In this document: piece after piece, positions 24,994 to 37,671 of the stretch | Position numbering within the stretch: position 1 is the first letter of the stretch | How the letters are laid out: each line of letters starts with the position of its first letter | Source: Agromyces lapidis | GTDB taxonomy: Bacteria; Actinomycetota; Actinomycetes; Actinomycetales; Microbacteriaceae | DNA length: 64,000 nt | Assembly (NCBI RefSeq): GCF_009749405.1 | Contig: NZ_WBIQ01000006.1 | Coordinates: 248,001 to 312,000 of the forward strand | Direction of reading: 5' to 3' | Notes under the pieces: generated by a model | Seen by the model: only the letters and a program-made list of their open reading frames with translations | The model's database searches: none | Told to the model about the DNA's origin: nothing | Translations under genes and position numbers: made by a program

Positions 24994-25557
24994 ATGGCAA
25001 GCACCGCTGACATCAAGAACGGCGTCGTCCTCTCGATCGACGGCCAGCTCTGGAGCGTCATCGAGTTCCAGCACGTCAAGCCCGGCAAGGGCGGCGCGTT
25101 CGTGCGCACCAAGCTGAAGAACGTCGTCAGCGGCAAGACCGTCGACCGCACGTACAACGCCGGTGCGAAGATCGAGATCGAGAACGTCGATCGCCGCGAC
25201 TTCACCTACCTGTACAACGACGGCGACGGCTTCGTGTTCATGGACGCGACCGACTACGACCAGATCACCGTCTCGTCGACCGTCGTCGGCGATGCCGCGA
25301 ACTTCATGCTCGAGAACCAGGCCGTCACCATCGCCCTGAACAACGGCAACCCGCTGTACATCGACCTCCCGGCCTCGGTCGTGCTCGAGATCACCTACAC
25401 CGAGCCCGGCCTCCAGGGCGACCGCTCGACCGGCGGAACCAAGCCCGCCACCGTCGAGACGGGCTACGAGATCCAGGTCCCGCTGTTCCTCGAGACGGGC
25501 ACCAAGGTCAAGGTCGACACCCGCACGGGTGACTACCTCGGCCGCGTGAACGACTAG
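24994..25557 (+). CDS. efp: Translation elongation factor P
   Basis: Protein of 187 residues that relieves ribosome stalling at polyproline. The three domains are KOW-like (residues 1-65), OB (66-128) and C-terminal OB (129-187). The P-site loop reads KPGKGGAF with K32 at the tip, which is the residue modified in many bacteria; no modification gene is present nearby. The ATG at 24994 matches the family start [10 protein letters not shown]. The stop TAG shares one base with the nusB GTG. Confidence 0.97.
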   Translation: MASTADIKNGVVLSIDGQLWSVIEFQHVKPGKGGAFVRTKLKNVVSGKTVDRTYNAGAKIEIENVDRRDFTYLYNDGDGFVFMDATDYDQITVSSTVVGDAANFMLENQAVTIALNNGNPLYIDLPASVVLEITYTEPGLQGDRSTGGTKPATVETGYEIQVPLFLETGTKVKVDTRTGDYLGRVND

Positions 25558-25970
25558 TGAGCGCCCGTACCAAGGCGCGCAAGCGCGCGCTCGACATGCT
25601 GTACTCGGCCGACATGCGCCAGGTACCGGTCGAGCAGATGCTCGTCGTCGAGGCGCAGAAGGCCGCCAACGAGCCCGAGCGGGCTGCGTCGTGGCTGTAC
25701 GCGCGCGAGATCGTCGACGGCATCGTCGACCACCGCGCCGAGATCGACGAGCTCATCGAGACGAACTCCCGCGGCTGGACGCTCGAGCGCATGCCCGCGG
25801 TCGACCGCGCGCTGCTTCGCATCGGCGTCTGGGAGATCGTCTACAACGACGAGGTGCCCGACCCGGTCGCGATCTCCGAGGCCGTCGAGGCGGCGACCGT
25901 GCTGTCGACCGACGACTCGGCCGGCTTCGTGAACGGCCTGCTGGCCGCCATCTCGCACGCGAAGGCCTGA
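25557..25970 (+). CDS. nusB: Transcription antitermination protein NusB
   Basis: All-helical RNA-binding protein of 137 residues, active with NusE in rRNA antitermination. Motifs are KARKRALDMLYSADM at the N-terminus and VDRALLRIGVWEI, ISEAVEAATVLSTDDSAGFVNGLL in the C-terminal half. The GTG overlaps efp by one base, the usual efp-nusB pair. A long hairpin terminator follows 20 bases after its stop. Confidence 0.95.
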   Translation: MSARTKARKRALDMLYSADMRQVPVEQMLVVEAQKAANEPERAASWLYAREIVDGIVDHRAEIDELIETNSRGWTLERMPAVDRALLRIGVWEIVYNDEVPDPVAISEAVEAATVLSTDDSAGFVNGLLAAISHAKA

Positions 25971-25990
25971 TCGGCCCCGAAACTCCGACC

Positions 25991-26030
25991 GAACGCGGTC
26001 GATCCCGCTCACGCGGGGTCGGCCGCGTTC
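25991..26030 (+). terminator. nusB terminator
   Basis: An 18-bp stem with two G-U pairs (25991-26008 with 26013-26030, arms starting GAACGCGG and ending CCGCGTTC) and a TCAC loop. The rest of the 292-base gap 25971-26262 shows only the ribosome site of the next gene (AAAGG at about 26251); no promoter is clear. Confidence 0.85.
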
Positions 26031-26262
26031 GTCGTGCGCGCCGTGCGAGCTCGACGACTTCACCGGGTCCGTCGTACGCGCGCCGACGGCGCACCCCGCA
26101 CTCGGGGGGTTCGGCGTCCAATGCCCTGAGAGGGCGTTCGGGGGAGACCACGAGCCGGAATCAGCGGTCGCCATGGCGACCGGGGGCCGCCTCGCCGATG
26201 TGATGGATGTGCTGCCGCATCCGGCTGCCACTCCCACATCACTCCGTCAGAAAGGCATTACC

Positions 26263-26778
26263 ATGTCCAGCACCGCTCTCGGCACCGGACGCGTCTCGAC
26301 CGCTTCGGGTCTCGACTCCGTCCTCGAACGTGCGAACGCCGCACAGGCCGTCGTCCAGCGCTTCCTCGCCCGCATCGGCGTCCCGGCGCTCCGGGTCTCG
26401 CTCGGCCTCGTCTTCCTCGTGTTCGGCGCGCTCAAGTTCCTCCCGGGGGTCAGCCCCGTCGAGGAGCTCGTCATGCGCACCTGGAACGCGCTCTCGTTCG
26501 GCCTCGTCGACGGCTACGCCGCGATGGCGATCACCGGCTCGCTCGAGGTGTTCGTCGGCGTCGCGTTCATCACCGGCATCCTGCTGCGCGTCGGTCTCCT
26601 CGCCCTCGCCGCCACCTTCGTCGGCATCTTCTCGCCGCTCGTGTTCTTCGCGGGCGAGCTCTTCACGACCGCGGGCCCGACCCTGACCGCGCAGTACATC
26701 CTGAAGGACGTCGTGCTGGTCGCCGCAGCGGTGGTCGTCGCGGCCTCGGCGCTCACGCGTCCGATCGGCCGTCGTTGA
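26263..26778 (+). CDS. DoxX-like integral membrane protein
   Basis: Protein of 171 residues. A polar N-terminus of about 40 residues precedes four transmembrane helices, the first with LRVSLGLVFLVFGALKFLPG as in DoxX/DUF417 proteins, and a KDVVLVAAAVVV helix near the end. DoxX-type proteins have been linked to redox and oxidative-stress functions in some bacteria, but no specific role can be given here. GAAAGG precedes the ATG. Its 3' end overlaps the convergent minus-strand gene by 26 bp. Confidence 0.75.
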   Translation: MSSTALGTGRVSTASGLDSVLERANAAQAVVQRFLARIGVPALRVSLGLVFLVFGALKFLPGVSPVEELVMRTWNALSFGLVDGYAAMAITGSLEVFVGVAFITGILLRVGLLALAATFVGIFSPLVFFAGELFTTAGPTLTAQYILKDVVLVAAAVVVAASALTRPIGRR

Positions 26779-27454
26779 GGTCGGTGGATGCCCCGGGGCC
26801 CGCGTCGTTCGCACGCCAGCCCCGGGGCATCCGCCGTTCTCGACCGCGCTCATCGGTTCGGCGGCCCCAGGCCGCGAGGACCGCGGCCACGAGGCCGAGC
26901 CCGATGAGGCTGCCGTGCGGCCAGTAGCCGAACAGCACGGTCGATCCCACGATAACCGGCAGGGTGGCGGCGAGCAGCAGACGCTCCCAGAGCGGCACGG
27001 TCCCGTCGCGAGGAGCCACGACGGCGACGGCCAGCGCCCACACTCCGATCGCGAGCAGCGCGAAGCCCTCGGCACCCCAGAGCAGATGCAGCGGGGCGTC
27101 GATCGGGTGGTTCGCGTACGAGAGCACGGTGATCGGCGCTGATGCCAGCACGATCCAGCCGAGCACGCGGCCGCTCCAGCCGAACGGCGTGAATGCGGGC
27201 CCGGTGGCGAACCAGATGAGCGCGAACGAGAGCGCGGCGGCGGCACCGAAGACCAGGTAGTCGTCGCGGAGGCCCATGGCGTGCAGCCCGGCGCGCAGGC
27301 CGTCGTACACGGGTGAGCCGTCGAGCGCGATCGACCAGGCGGGGGCGCCGGGGCCCGACCAGACCGCCTGCTGCGGGGGCAGGAGGAAGAACGCCCACGA
27401 GGCGGCGGCGAACGCCGAGACGACGGCCCACGGCCGGGAGGGGATCGTGCGCAT
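26753..27454 (-). CDS. Integral membrane protein of unknown function
   Basis: Protein of 233 residues with about six hydrophobic segments (for example AVVSAFAAASWAFFLL, YLVFGAAAALSFALIWFA, LLLAATLPVIVGSTVLFG) and a basic, polar C-terminal tail. No family was recognised. The ATG at 27454 is preceded by TACGGT with a 6-base gap, so the gene is probably leaderless. The last 28 or so codons are formed by sequence that is also a strong hairpin, and the end overlaps the DoxX-like gene. Confidence 0.65.
   Translation of the reverse strand: MRTIPSRPWAVVSAFAAASWAFFLLPPQQAVWSGPGAPAWSIALDGSPVYDGLRAGLHAMGLRDDYLVFGAAAALSFALIWFATGPAFTPFGWSGRVLGWIVLASAPITVLSYANHPIDAPLHLLWGAEGFALLAIGVWALAVAVVAPRDGTVPLWERLLLAATLPVIVGSTVLFGYWPHGSLIGLGLVAAVLAAWGRRTDERGRERRMPRGWRANDAGPGASTDLNDGRSDA
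26782..26836. terminator. Bidirectional hairpin between convergent genes
   Basis: An 18-bp stem with one G-U pair (26782-26799 with 26819-26836, core GGATGCCCCGGGGC) and a 19-base loop, directly after the DoxX-like stop. It can terminate the plus-strand gene. For the minus-strand membrane gene it lies within the 3' coding region. Confidence 0.65.
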
Positions 27455-27460
27455 GCACGA

Positions 27461-27466
27461 ACCGTA
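27461..27466 (-). promoter_or_regulatory. -10 element of a leaderless promoter (membrane protein)
   Basis: TACGGT on the minus strand is 6 bases from the ATG at 27454. No ribosome site intervenes. Confidence 0.5.
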
Positions 27467-27544
27467 CCCGCAGGCGTCTCCGATGCGCCATGGGGCACGC
27501 GCGCTCCGCCGGCGCACCGCGCGCGGAGGAGGCGGGGCCGCTGG

Positions 27545-27550
27545 TAGACT
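27545..27550 (+). promoter_or_regulatory. -10 box of the pyr operon
   Basis: TAGACT lies about 57 bases before the pyrR ATG. Transcription would start near 27557, so the RNA would include the whole PyrR-type element. No -35 match is visible. Confidence 0.5.
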
Positions 27551-27565
27551 CGTCGGAGTTGGCAA

Positions 27566-27596
27566 CCTTTAAGGCCGTCCTGTGAGGCGGAGAAGG
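27566..27596 (+). promoter_or_regulatory. PyrR-binding RNA element (pyr leader)
   Basis: CCTT (27566-27569) pairs with AAGG (27593-27596). Inside, CCG-T-CC pairs with GG-CGG around the loop TGTGA, giving the GTCCTGTGAGGCGG pattern of PyrR-binding loops. In actinobacteria PyrR is thought to act at translation: bound to UMP or UTP it occludes the ribosome site, here GAAGGGAG at 27592-27599, which overlaps the right arm. There is no antiterminator/terminator pair. Confidence 0.7.
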
Positions 27597-27606
27597 GAGT
27601 CGGTTG

Positions 27607-28164
27607 ATGGCACGTGCTGTGCTCAGTCAGGCTGACATCCAGCGGGCGTTGACCCGCATCTCGCACGAGATCCTCGAATCCAATCGCGGTTCGAGCGATC
27701 TCGTCCTCCTCGGCATCCCGACGCGTGGCGTGATCCTCGCCCGTCGGATCGCCGAGACCATCGCCCGAATCGAACCCGATGCGCCCGCCGCGCTCGCCGG
27801 TGCGCTCGACGTCACGATGTACCGCGACGATCTCTCGCACACCCGGATGCGCACACCGGCGCCGACCGAAGTGCCGCCGGGCGGCATCGACGGCAAGACG
27901 GTCGTGCTCGTCGACGACGTGCTCTACTCGGGGCGCACCATCCGTGCCGCGTTCGACGCGCTCGCCGACCTCGGCCGCGCTCGCGCGGTGCGCCTCGCGG
28001 TGCTCGTCGACCGCGGTCACCGCGAGTTCCCGATCCGTGCCGACTTCGTCGGCAAGAACCTGCCGAGCTCGACGCGCGAACGCATCAACGTGCGGCTCGA
28101 GGAGATCGACGGCGACGACGCCGTCTCGATCGAGGATGTCCCGACGGCGGGTGGTGCGCGATGA
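27607..28164 (+). CDS. pyrR: PyrR: pyr operon RNA-binding regulator / uracil phosphoribosyltransferase
   Basis: Protein of 185 residues with a type I phosphoribosyltransferase fold. The PRPP loop [13 protein letters not shown] is at about residues 99-111, preceded by [14 protein letters not shown]. PyrR senses uridine nucleotides and binds the leader of its own operon; many also have weak uracil phosphoribosyltransferase activity. A TTG at 27604 directly precedes the preferred ATG at 27607. The stop overlaps pyrB by 4 bp. Confidence 0.95.
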   Translation: MARAVLSQADIQRALTRISHEILESNRGSSDLVLLGIPTRGVILARRIAETIARIEPDAPAALAGALDVTMYRDDLSHTRMRTPAPTEVPPGGIDGKTVVLVDDVLYSGRTIRAAFDALADLGRARAVRLAVLVDRGHREFPIRADFVGKNLPSSTRERINVRLEEIDGDDAVSIEDVPTAGGAR

Positions 28165-29111
28165 AGCACCTCCTCGGCACTCGCGAACTCGACCGCGACG
28201 AGGCGATCGCGCTGCTCGACATCGCGGAGGACATGGCCGCGGTGCAGGACCGCGAGGTCAAGAAGCTCCCCACTCTCCGCGGCAAGACCGTCGTGAACCT
28301 CTTCTTCGAGGACTCGACGCGCACCCGCATCTCGTTCGAGGCCGCCGCGAAGCGCCTCTCGGCCGACGTCATCAACTTCAGCGCGAAGGGCTCGAGCGTC
28401 TCGAAGGGCGAGAGCCTGAAGGACACGGCGCAGACGCTGCAGGCGATGGGCGCCGACGGCGTCGTGATCCGCCACCACGCCTCCGGGGCTCCGCAGACCC
28501 TCGCGACGAGCGGCTGGATCGACGCCGGCGTCGTCAACGCCGGCGACGGCACCCACGAGCACCCCACGCAGGCGCTCCTCGACGCGTTCACCATCCGTCG
28601 GCGGCTGCACGGGGCATCCTCGCGCGGCCGCGGCCTCGACGGGGTGCACGTCGTGATCGTCGGGGACATCCTGCATTCGCGGGTCGCCCGATCGAACGTG
28701 TGGCTGCTCACGACCCTCGGCGCGAACGTCGAGCTCGTCGCACCGCCGACGCTCGTGCCGGTCGCGACGGGCGCCTGGCCCGCCGAGGTCGGCTACGACC
28801 TCGACGCGGCGCTCGACGGCGCACCCGACGTCGTCATGATGCTCCGCATCCAGGCGGAGCGCATGCACGCGGCGTTCTTCCCGAACAGCCGCGAATACGC
28901 ACGCACCTGGGGCCTCGACGACGCCAGGTTCGATCGACTGCCCCCGACTACGATGGTCATGCACCCCGGGCCCATGAACCGCGGGCTCGAGATCTCGGCC
29001 CGCGCGGCGGATTCGCCGCGGTCCACGGTGCGAGAACAGGTCGCGAACGGAGTATCAGTGAGAATGGCCGCCCTCTACATGCTGCTGTCGGGCGAACGGG
29101 GTGAGAGCTGA
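28161..29111 (+). CDS. pyrB: Aspartate carbamoyltransferase catalytic subunit
   Basis: Enzyme of 316 residues committing carbamoyl phosphate and aspartate to pyrimidines. Carbamoyl phosphate motif [13 protein letters not shown] near residue 50, [16 protein letters not shown] near 130, and the aspartate-domain [10 protein letters not shown]. No pyrI regulatory subunit is adjacent, so control probably comes from PyrR. Overlaps pyrR (ATGA) and pyrC (TGATG). Confidence 0.97.
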   Translation: MKHLLGTRELDRDEAIALLDIAEDMAAVQDREVKKLPTLRGKTVVNLFFEDSTRTRISFEAAAKRLSADVINFSAKGSSVSKGESLKDTAQTLQAMGADGVVIRHHASGAPQTLATSGWIDAGVVNAGDGTHEHPTQALLDAFTIRRRLHGASSRGRGLDGVHVVIVGDILHSRVARSNVWLLTTLGANVELVAPPTLVPVATGAWPAEVGYDLDAALDGAPDVVMMLRIQAERMHAAFFPNSREYARTWGLDDARFDRLPPTTMVMHPGPMNRGLEISARAADSPRSTVREQVANGVSVRMAALYMLLSGERGES

Positions 29112-30454
29112 TGCCGATGCGTCACCTCATCACCGGTGCGACCCTCCCGAGCGGCGAGCGCGCCGACATCCTCATCGACGGCGGGGTCATCGCCGAGGTC
29201 GGCAGCATCTCGGGCGCCGCAGGCGCGACCGTGCACGATGCCGACGGACTCATCGCGCTGCCCGGGCTCGTCGACCTGCACACCCACCTCCGCGAACCCG
29301 GCTACGAGCAGAGCGAGACGGTGCTCACCGGCTCGCAGGCCGCCGCGGCCGGCGGCTTCACGGCGGTCTTCGCGATGGCGAACACCTTTCCCGTGGCCGA
29401 CACCGCGGGCGTCGTCGAGCAGGAAGCGAGCCTCGGCCGCTCGGCCGGCTACGCCACGGTGCAGCCGATCGGCGCCGTCACCGTCGGTCTGAAGGGCTCG
29501 GAGCTCGCCGAACTCGGCGCGATGGCCCGCTCGCGTGCGAACGTGCGCGTCTTCAGCGACGACGGCTTCTGCGTCTCCGACCCGCTGCTCATGCGCCGCG
29601 CGCTCGAGTACGTGAAGGCCTTCGACGGCGTCATCGCCCAGCACGCGCAGGAACCGCGCCTCACCGAGGGTGCGCAGATGAACGAAGGCGCGCTCTCGGG
29701 CGAGCTCGGCCTCGCCGGATGGCCCGCGGTCGCGGAGGAGTCGATCATCGCGCGCGACGTGCTGCTCGCCGAGCACGTCGGCAGTCGCCTGCACGTGTGC
29801 CACGTGTCGACCGCCGGTTCGGTCGAGGTCATCCGCTGGGCGAAGGCCCGCGGCATCGACGTCACCGCCGAGGTCACCCCGCACCACCTGCTGCTCACCG
29901 AAGACCTCATCAGGGGATACGACCCCCGGTTCAAGGTCAACCCCCCGCTGCGCCGTGCCGAAGACACGCTGGCCCTGCGGGCCGCGCTCGCCGACGGCAC
30001 CATCGACATCGTCGCCACCGACCACGCACCGCACCCGGTCGAGGCGAAGGAGAGCGAGTGGGATGCCGCGGCGAACGGGATGGTCGGCCTCGAATCCGCC
30101 CTCTCCGTGGTGCACGCCGCGGTCGTCGAGAACGGCCTGCTCGGGTGGAGCGACGTCGCGCGCGTGCTCTCGCAGGCGCCCGCGAGGATCGGCCGCCTGC
30201 GCGGTCAGGGCGAGGCGATCGCCGTCGGCGCGGCGCCCGAACTGACCCTCTACGACCCGAACGCCTCCGCGGTGTTCGACCTCGATCGGCTCGCCGGGCG
30301 CAGCACCAACTCGCCCTACCTCGGCCGCACCCTGCCGGGGCGGGTGGTCGCGACCTTCCACGCCGGATACGCGACCGCGCTCGACGGACGCGTGCGCCCG
30401 AGCGAGGAGATCGCAGAGCTCGCGATCGCGGCGAACGGGGGTGCGCATGGATAA
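29111..30454 (+). CDS. pyrC: Dihydroorotase
   Basis: Class I dihydroorotase of 447 residues in the amidohydrolase family. Metal ligands H57 and H59 are in DLHTHLREPG; other active-site segments are EVTPHHLLLTEDL, ATDHAPHPVEAKE and the C-terminal GRSTNSPYLGRTLPG. It cyclises carbamoyl aspartate. The start shares one base with the pyrB stop, and the end overlaps the next gene by 8 bp. Confidence 0.96.
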   Translation: MPMRHLITGATLPSGERADILIDGGVIAEVGSISGAAGATVHDADGLIALPGLVDLHTHLREPGYEQSETVLTGSQAAAAGGFTAVFAMANTFPVADTAGVVEQEASLGRSAGYATVQPIGAVTVGLKGSELAELGAMARSRANVRVFSDDGFCVSDPLLMRRALEYVKAFDGVIAQHAQEPRLTEGAQMNEGALSGELGLAGWPAVAEESIIARDVLLAEHVGSRLHVCHVSTAGSVEVIRWAKARGIDVTAEVTPHHLLLTEDLIRGYDPRFKVNPPLRRAEDTLALRAALADGTIDIVATDHAPHPVEAKESEWDAAANGMVGLESALSVVHAAVVENGLLGWSDVARVLSQAPARIGRLRGQGEAIAVGAAPELTLYDPNASAVFDLDRLAGRSTNSPYLGRTLPGRVVATFHAGYATALDGRVRPSEEIAELAIAANGGAHG

Positions 30455-31004
30455 GTGGATCGGCGCGCTCGTCGCGGTCGCCGTACTCGCGGTGGTCGCC
30501 TGGCTCATGGTGCGCTCGTGGCGCCGACGTGCGAAGCGCGACTCGGTGCTCTCGGCCTACCCGGTGCCCGCGGTGCGGGGCGAGATCGAGCTCGAGGCCG
30601 AAGTGCTCTACGTCGCCACCACGCCCGCGGGCGAGCCGCTCGAGCGGCTCGCCGTGCAGGGCCTCGCCTTCCGCGGCGCCGGACGCATCGAGGTGATGCC
30701 CGAGGGCGTCGCCCTCCGCATCGCCGGCGAACCGGTGAGCTTCATCCCCGCCGACCGGGTCGCGGGCGCCGAGACCGCGAGCTACGCGATCGACCGCGGC
30801 GTCGAACCCGAGGGCCTCATCGCCCTCAGCTGGATCGCCGCCACGAACGACGAGCCCGAGGGCGCGGCGCCCCGGGTCGACAGCTACCTCCGAGCCCGGT
30901 ATCCGGGCGACCAGGCCCGCATCCTCCGGGCCATCCACGACATCGCCGCGGCGCCAGCCGCACCGCGGCCGGAACAACACGAGAGCGAGGCCTCGGATGA
31001 CTGA
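30447..31004 (+). CDS. PH-like domain membrane protein of the pyr operon
   Basis: Protein of 185 residues. One N-terminal transmembrane helix (about 5-25) is followed by a basic RSWRRRAKR stop-transfer and a soluble domain of about 130 residues resembling the bacterial PH-like domain found between pyrC and carA in many actinobacteria (the position of Rv1382 in Mycobacterium tuberculosis). Function is unknown. The conserved operon position suggests a link to membrane or pyrimidine metabolism, but that is inference. ATG 30447 is preferred to GTG 30441 for its ribosome-site spacing. It overlaps carA by 8 bp. Confidence 0.8.
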   Translation: MDKWIGALVAVAVLAVVAWLMVRSWRRRAKRDSVLSAYPVPAVRGEIELEAEVLYVATTPAGEPLERLAVQGLAFRGAGRIEVMPEGVALRIAGEPVSFIPADRVAGAETASYAIDRGVEPEGLIALSWIAATNDEPEGAAPRVDSYLRARYPGDQARILRAIHDIAAAPAAPRPEQHESEASDD

Positions 31005-32243
31005 GACCACCACACCTGCGGGCGAGCCGCTCGGCACGCCCGAGACCGCCGCAGCGCCCGACACCGCCGCGGCGCCCGAGGCGGTCGCGACGACCGGCTT
31101 CGGCCTGGCGGGCGAACCCGCCGTGCTCGTCCTCGAAGACGGAACGCGCTACGAGGGGCGCGCCTACGGCGCGCGGGGGCGCACGGTCGGCGAGGCCGTC
31201 TTCGCGACCGGCATGACGGGCTACCAGGAGACGCTCACCGATCCGTCGTACGCCGGCCAGATCGTCATGATGACGGCGCCGCACATCGGCAACACGGGCA
31301 TGAACGACGACGACGAGGAGTCGAACCGCATCTGGGTGGCGGGCTTCATCGTGCGCGACCCCTCGCGCGTCGTCTCGAACTTCCGTGCGCAGCGCAGCCT
31401 CGACGACGACCTCGTCGCCTCGGGCGTCGTCGGCATCTCGGGCATCGACACCCGCGCGCTCACGCGTCACCTCCGCTCGGCGGGCGCCATGCGCGCCGGC
31501 ATCTTCTCGGGCGACGACGCCGCACTGAGCTCCGGCGAGCAGCTCGCCGTCGTGCAGTCGGGCGCGCAGATGGCCGGACAGAACCTCTCGGGCGCCGTCT
31601 CGACCGTCGAGCCCTACTCGCTGCCCGCGACGGGTGAGCGCGTCGGCTCGGTGGCCGTGCTCGACCTCGGGGTCAAGACCTCGACGCTGAACTACCTCGC
31701 CGAGCGCGGCTTCGACGTGCAGGTGCTCCCGCAGACCACGACCGCCGACGAGGTGCTCGCACTCCGCCCCGACGCGCTGTTCTTCTCGAACGGTCCGGGC
31801 GACCCCGCTGCATCCGACCAGCACGTCGAGATCCTCCGCACCGCCCTCCGCGCCGGCGTGCCCTACTTCGGCATCTGCTTCGGCAACCAGCTGCTCGGTC
31901 GAGCGCTCGGTTTCGGCACCTACAAGCTGCCGTTCGGGCACCGCGGCATCAACCAGCCCGTGCTCGACCGTGCGACCGGGCGCGTCGAGATCACCGCGCA
32001 CAACCACGGCTTCGCCGTCGACGCGCCGACCGACCGCATCAGCGAGTCGAGCGAGGGCTTCGGCCGCGTCGAGGTGAGCCACGTCGGCCTCAACGACAAC
32101 GTCGTCGAGGGACTCAACTGCCTCGACATCCGCGCGTTCAGCGTGCAGTACCACCCCGAGTCGGCCGCCGGCCCGCACGACGCCAACTACCTCTTCGACC
32201 GGTTCCGCGACATGGTCATCGCGAGCAAGGAGAACGGCAACTA

Positions 32244-32244
<1 letters not shown>
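30997..32244 (+). CDS. carA: Carbamoyl-phosphate synthase small subunit (glutaminase)
   Basis: Subunit of 415 residues that hydrolyses glutamine and channels ammonia to CarB. The class I amidotransferase nucleophile is C294 in [10 protein letters not shown], with H386 and E388 in YHPESAAG. An N-terminal extension of about 40 Ala/Pro/Thr residues precedes the usual start region ([13 protein letters not shown]). A downstream start would remove this tail, but the 8-bp overlap with the previous gene makes 30997 plausible. Its TAA shares one base with carB. Confidence 0.95.
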
Positions 32245-35530
<3,286 letters not shown>

Positions 35531-35534
<4 letters not shown>

Positions 35535-36412
35535 GCGTCGAACCGTTGCCGTTCGGCGAGCGGCTCGAAGCCGTCATCGCCGCGTACGGCCGACTGTGCG
35601 TCGGGGTCGACCCCCACGCGTCGCTGCTCGCATCGTGGGGCTACGACGACTCCGCCGCCGGCGTGCGCGAGTTCGGTCTGCGCACGATCGACGCCGCGGC
35701 GGGCCGCGCGGGCATCGTGAAGCCGCAGGTGGCGTTCTTCGAACGGCACGGCGCAGCCGGGTACGCCGCGCTCGAACGCGTGCTCGCCGAGGCCCGCGAC
35801 GCGGGGCTCCTCGTGATCGCCGACGCGAAGCGCGGCGACATCGGCTCGAGCGTCGACGCCTACGGTGAGGCGTGGCTGCGGCCCGGTTCGTCGCTCGAGG
35901 CCGACGCCATGACGATCAGCGCGTATCAGGGCCTCGGCTCGATCGAGCAGGTCATGGTCGCGGCCGAACGCGCCGGCAAGGGCCTCTTCGTGCTCGCGGC
36001 GACCTCGAACCCCGAGGCGGCCGCCGTGCAGCGCGCGGTGCTGCAGCAGTCGAGCCGCGCCGGCTCGACGGTCGCGGGCGCGATCACCGCGGGCGTCGTC
36101 GCCTGGAATCAGGGTCGTGCGGATGCCGCGGAGCGCTCGCTCGGCTCCATCGGCGTCGTCATCGGTGCGACCGTCGACCTGCGTGCGGCGGGCCTCGACC
36201 GCGACGGCGAGCCGCCGCGTCCTGGGCTGCCGGTGCTCGCTCCGGGCTTCGGCCATCAGGGCGGTGAGCTCCGCGAGCTCCGTACGATCTACGGGGCGTA
36301 CAGTTCCGGCGTCATCGTGAGCGAGTCGCGTTCGCTGCTCGCCGCCGGCCCCGACGGCCTCGCCGACGCCGTCGCCCGCCGGGTCGACGAGGTCGGGAGC
36401 GTCGATGTCTGA
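35531..36412 (+). CDS. pyrF: Orotidine 5'-phosphate decarboxylase (type 2)
   Basis: TIM-barrel enzyme of 293 residues forming UMP. The type 2 signature is [12 protein letters not shown] with catalytic K100; GVDPH opens the barrel and [11 protein letters not shown] binds phosphate. The GTG at 35531 overlaps the carB stop (GTGA). It is the last pyrimidine gene here; pyrD and pyrE are absent from the window. It overlaps gmk by 8 bp, so gmk is probably cotranscribed. Confidence 0.95.
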
Positions 36413-37325
36413 CGCCCGCCCCACTGCATCCACCCCGCCCGAGGTCGACCGGGTCGCCGCGTCGCGCGCGGCGGTCGCCGCGCGACGCGCCCGCGCGAGC
36501 GTGAAGGCCGAGGTGGCCTCGGGTCGACGCAGCCCGCTCGACGTGCTGCGGGTCGCCTTCGAGGAGCCCGAGGGCGTGGAGGGCCGCCTGCGCGTCACCG
36601 AGTTCCTCACCTCGATCCCCGCGATCGGCGCCACGAAGTCGGCCCGCATCATGCAGGAGCTCGAGATCTCGACCTCGAAGCGACTCGGCGGTCTCGGCCG
36701 CCTGCAGCGCCGACGTCTGCGCGAGTTCATCGCCGAGTGGGTCGCCGCGCACGGCGGGACGGGCGATCGACTCGTCGTGCTCGCCGGTCCGACCGCGGTC
36801 GGCAAGGGCACGGTCGCGGGCTACATCCGACAGCACCACCCCGAGGTCAAGCTCTCGGTGTCGGCGACGACGCGCGCGCCGCGCCCCGGCGAGATCGAGG
36901 GCGAGAGCTACTACTTCGTCGACGACGCCGAGTTCGACCGCATGATCGAGGCGGGCGAACTGCTCGAGTGGGCGACCGTGCACAACGCCTCGCGCTACGG
37001 CACGCCGCGCGGTCCGGTCGAGGCCGCGATCGCCGCCGGGCAGAGCGTGCTGCTCGAGATCGACATCCAGGGCGCCCGCTCGGTGCGTCGTGCGATGCCC
37101 GACGCGACCCTCGTCTTCCTGCTCCCGCCCACGTGGGACGAGCTCGTGCGGCGCCTCGTCGGACGAGGCACCGAGACGGCCGCCGAACAGCAGCGCCGGC
37201 TCGAGACCGCGAAGGTCGAACTGGCTGCGGTCGACGAGTTCGACCACCAGGTCGTCAACCACGAAGTCGGCGAGGCGGCCCAGAAGGTCGTAGACTTGAT
37301 GAGACCGCGCAAGGGTCGTCGTTGA
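36405..37325 (+). CDS. gmk: mIHF-like domain fused to guanylate kinase
   Basis: Protein of 306 residues, about 100 longer than a normal guanylate kinase. Residues 12-113 match the actinobacterial integration host factor mIHF (RAAVAARRARASVK, TSIPAIGATKSARIMQELEIS, RLGGLGRLQRRRLREF), a DNA-binding nucleoid protein whose gene normally sits just before gmk. Residues 122-306 are the kinase: P-loop GPTAVGKGT, SATTRAPRPGE, DIQGARSVR. No stop or start separates the parts, so one polypeptide is expected. It phosphorylates GMP; the N-terminal part may bind DNA. Confidence 0.92.
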   Translation: MSDARPTASTPPEVDRVAASRAAVAARRARASVKAEVASGRRSPLDVLRVAFEEPEGVEGRLRVTEFLTSIPAIGATKSARIMQELEISTSKRLGGLGRLQRRRLREFIAEWVAAHGGTGDRLVVLAGPTAVGKGTVAGYIRQHHPEVKLSVSATTRAPRPGEIEGESYYFVDDAEFDRMIEAGELLEWATVHNASRYGTPRGPVEAAIAAGQSVLLEIDIQGARSVRRAMPDATLVFLLPPTWDELVRRLVGRGTETAAEQQRRLETAKVELAAVDEFDHQVVNHEVGEAAQKVVDLMRPRKGRR

Positions 37326-37400
37326 GCCGTCGCGGTTCGGGCGCCCTCGCCTCGAGCTTTCGCGCGCTCGGCGCGCACCCACGAAACAAGGAGTCACTCC

Positions 37401-37658
37401 ATGGCTGAGAAGCTTTCCGGCATCATCGACCCGCCCATCGACGACCTGCTCTCGAAGGTCGACTCGAAGTACCAGCTGGTGATCTTCGCCTCCAAGCGCG
37501 CCCGCCAGATCAACGACTACTACGCCGACCTGCACGAGGGCAGCCTGTTCGACAACGTCGGCCCGCTCGTCGACTCGTCGATCGACGACAAGCCCCTCTC
37601 GGTGGCCATGCACGAGATCAACGAGGACAAGCTCCGGCTCCGCCCCCTCGCCGAGTGA
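37401..37658 (+). CDS. rpoZ: DNA-directed RNA polymerase subunit omega
   Basis: Subunit of 85 residues that stabilises beta prime. Core motif [26 protein letters not shown] and the C-terminal [10 protein letters not shown] are typical. An AAGGAG site precedes the ATG, 75 bases after gmk. The gmk-rpoZ-coaBC-metK-priA order is standard in actinobacteria. Confidence 0.96.
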   Translation: MAEKLSGIIDPPIDDLLSKVDSKYQLVIFASKRARQINDYYADLHEGSLFDNVGPLVDSSIDDKPLSVAMHEINEDKLRLRPLAE

Positions 37659-37671
37659 TCCCGGGGGCCGC

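Noticed and set aside
27604-27606. TTG as pyrR start codon
   Set aside because: The next codon is ATG, gives the normal family N-terminus and has better spacing from GAAGGGAG.
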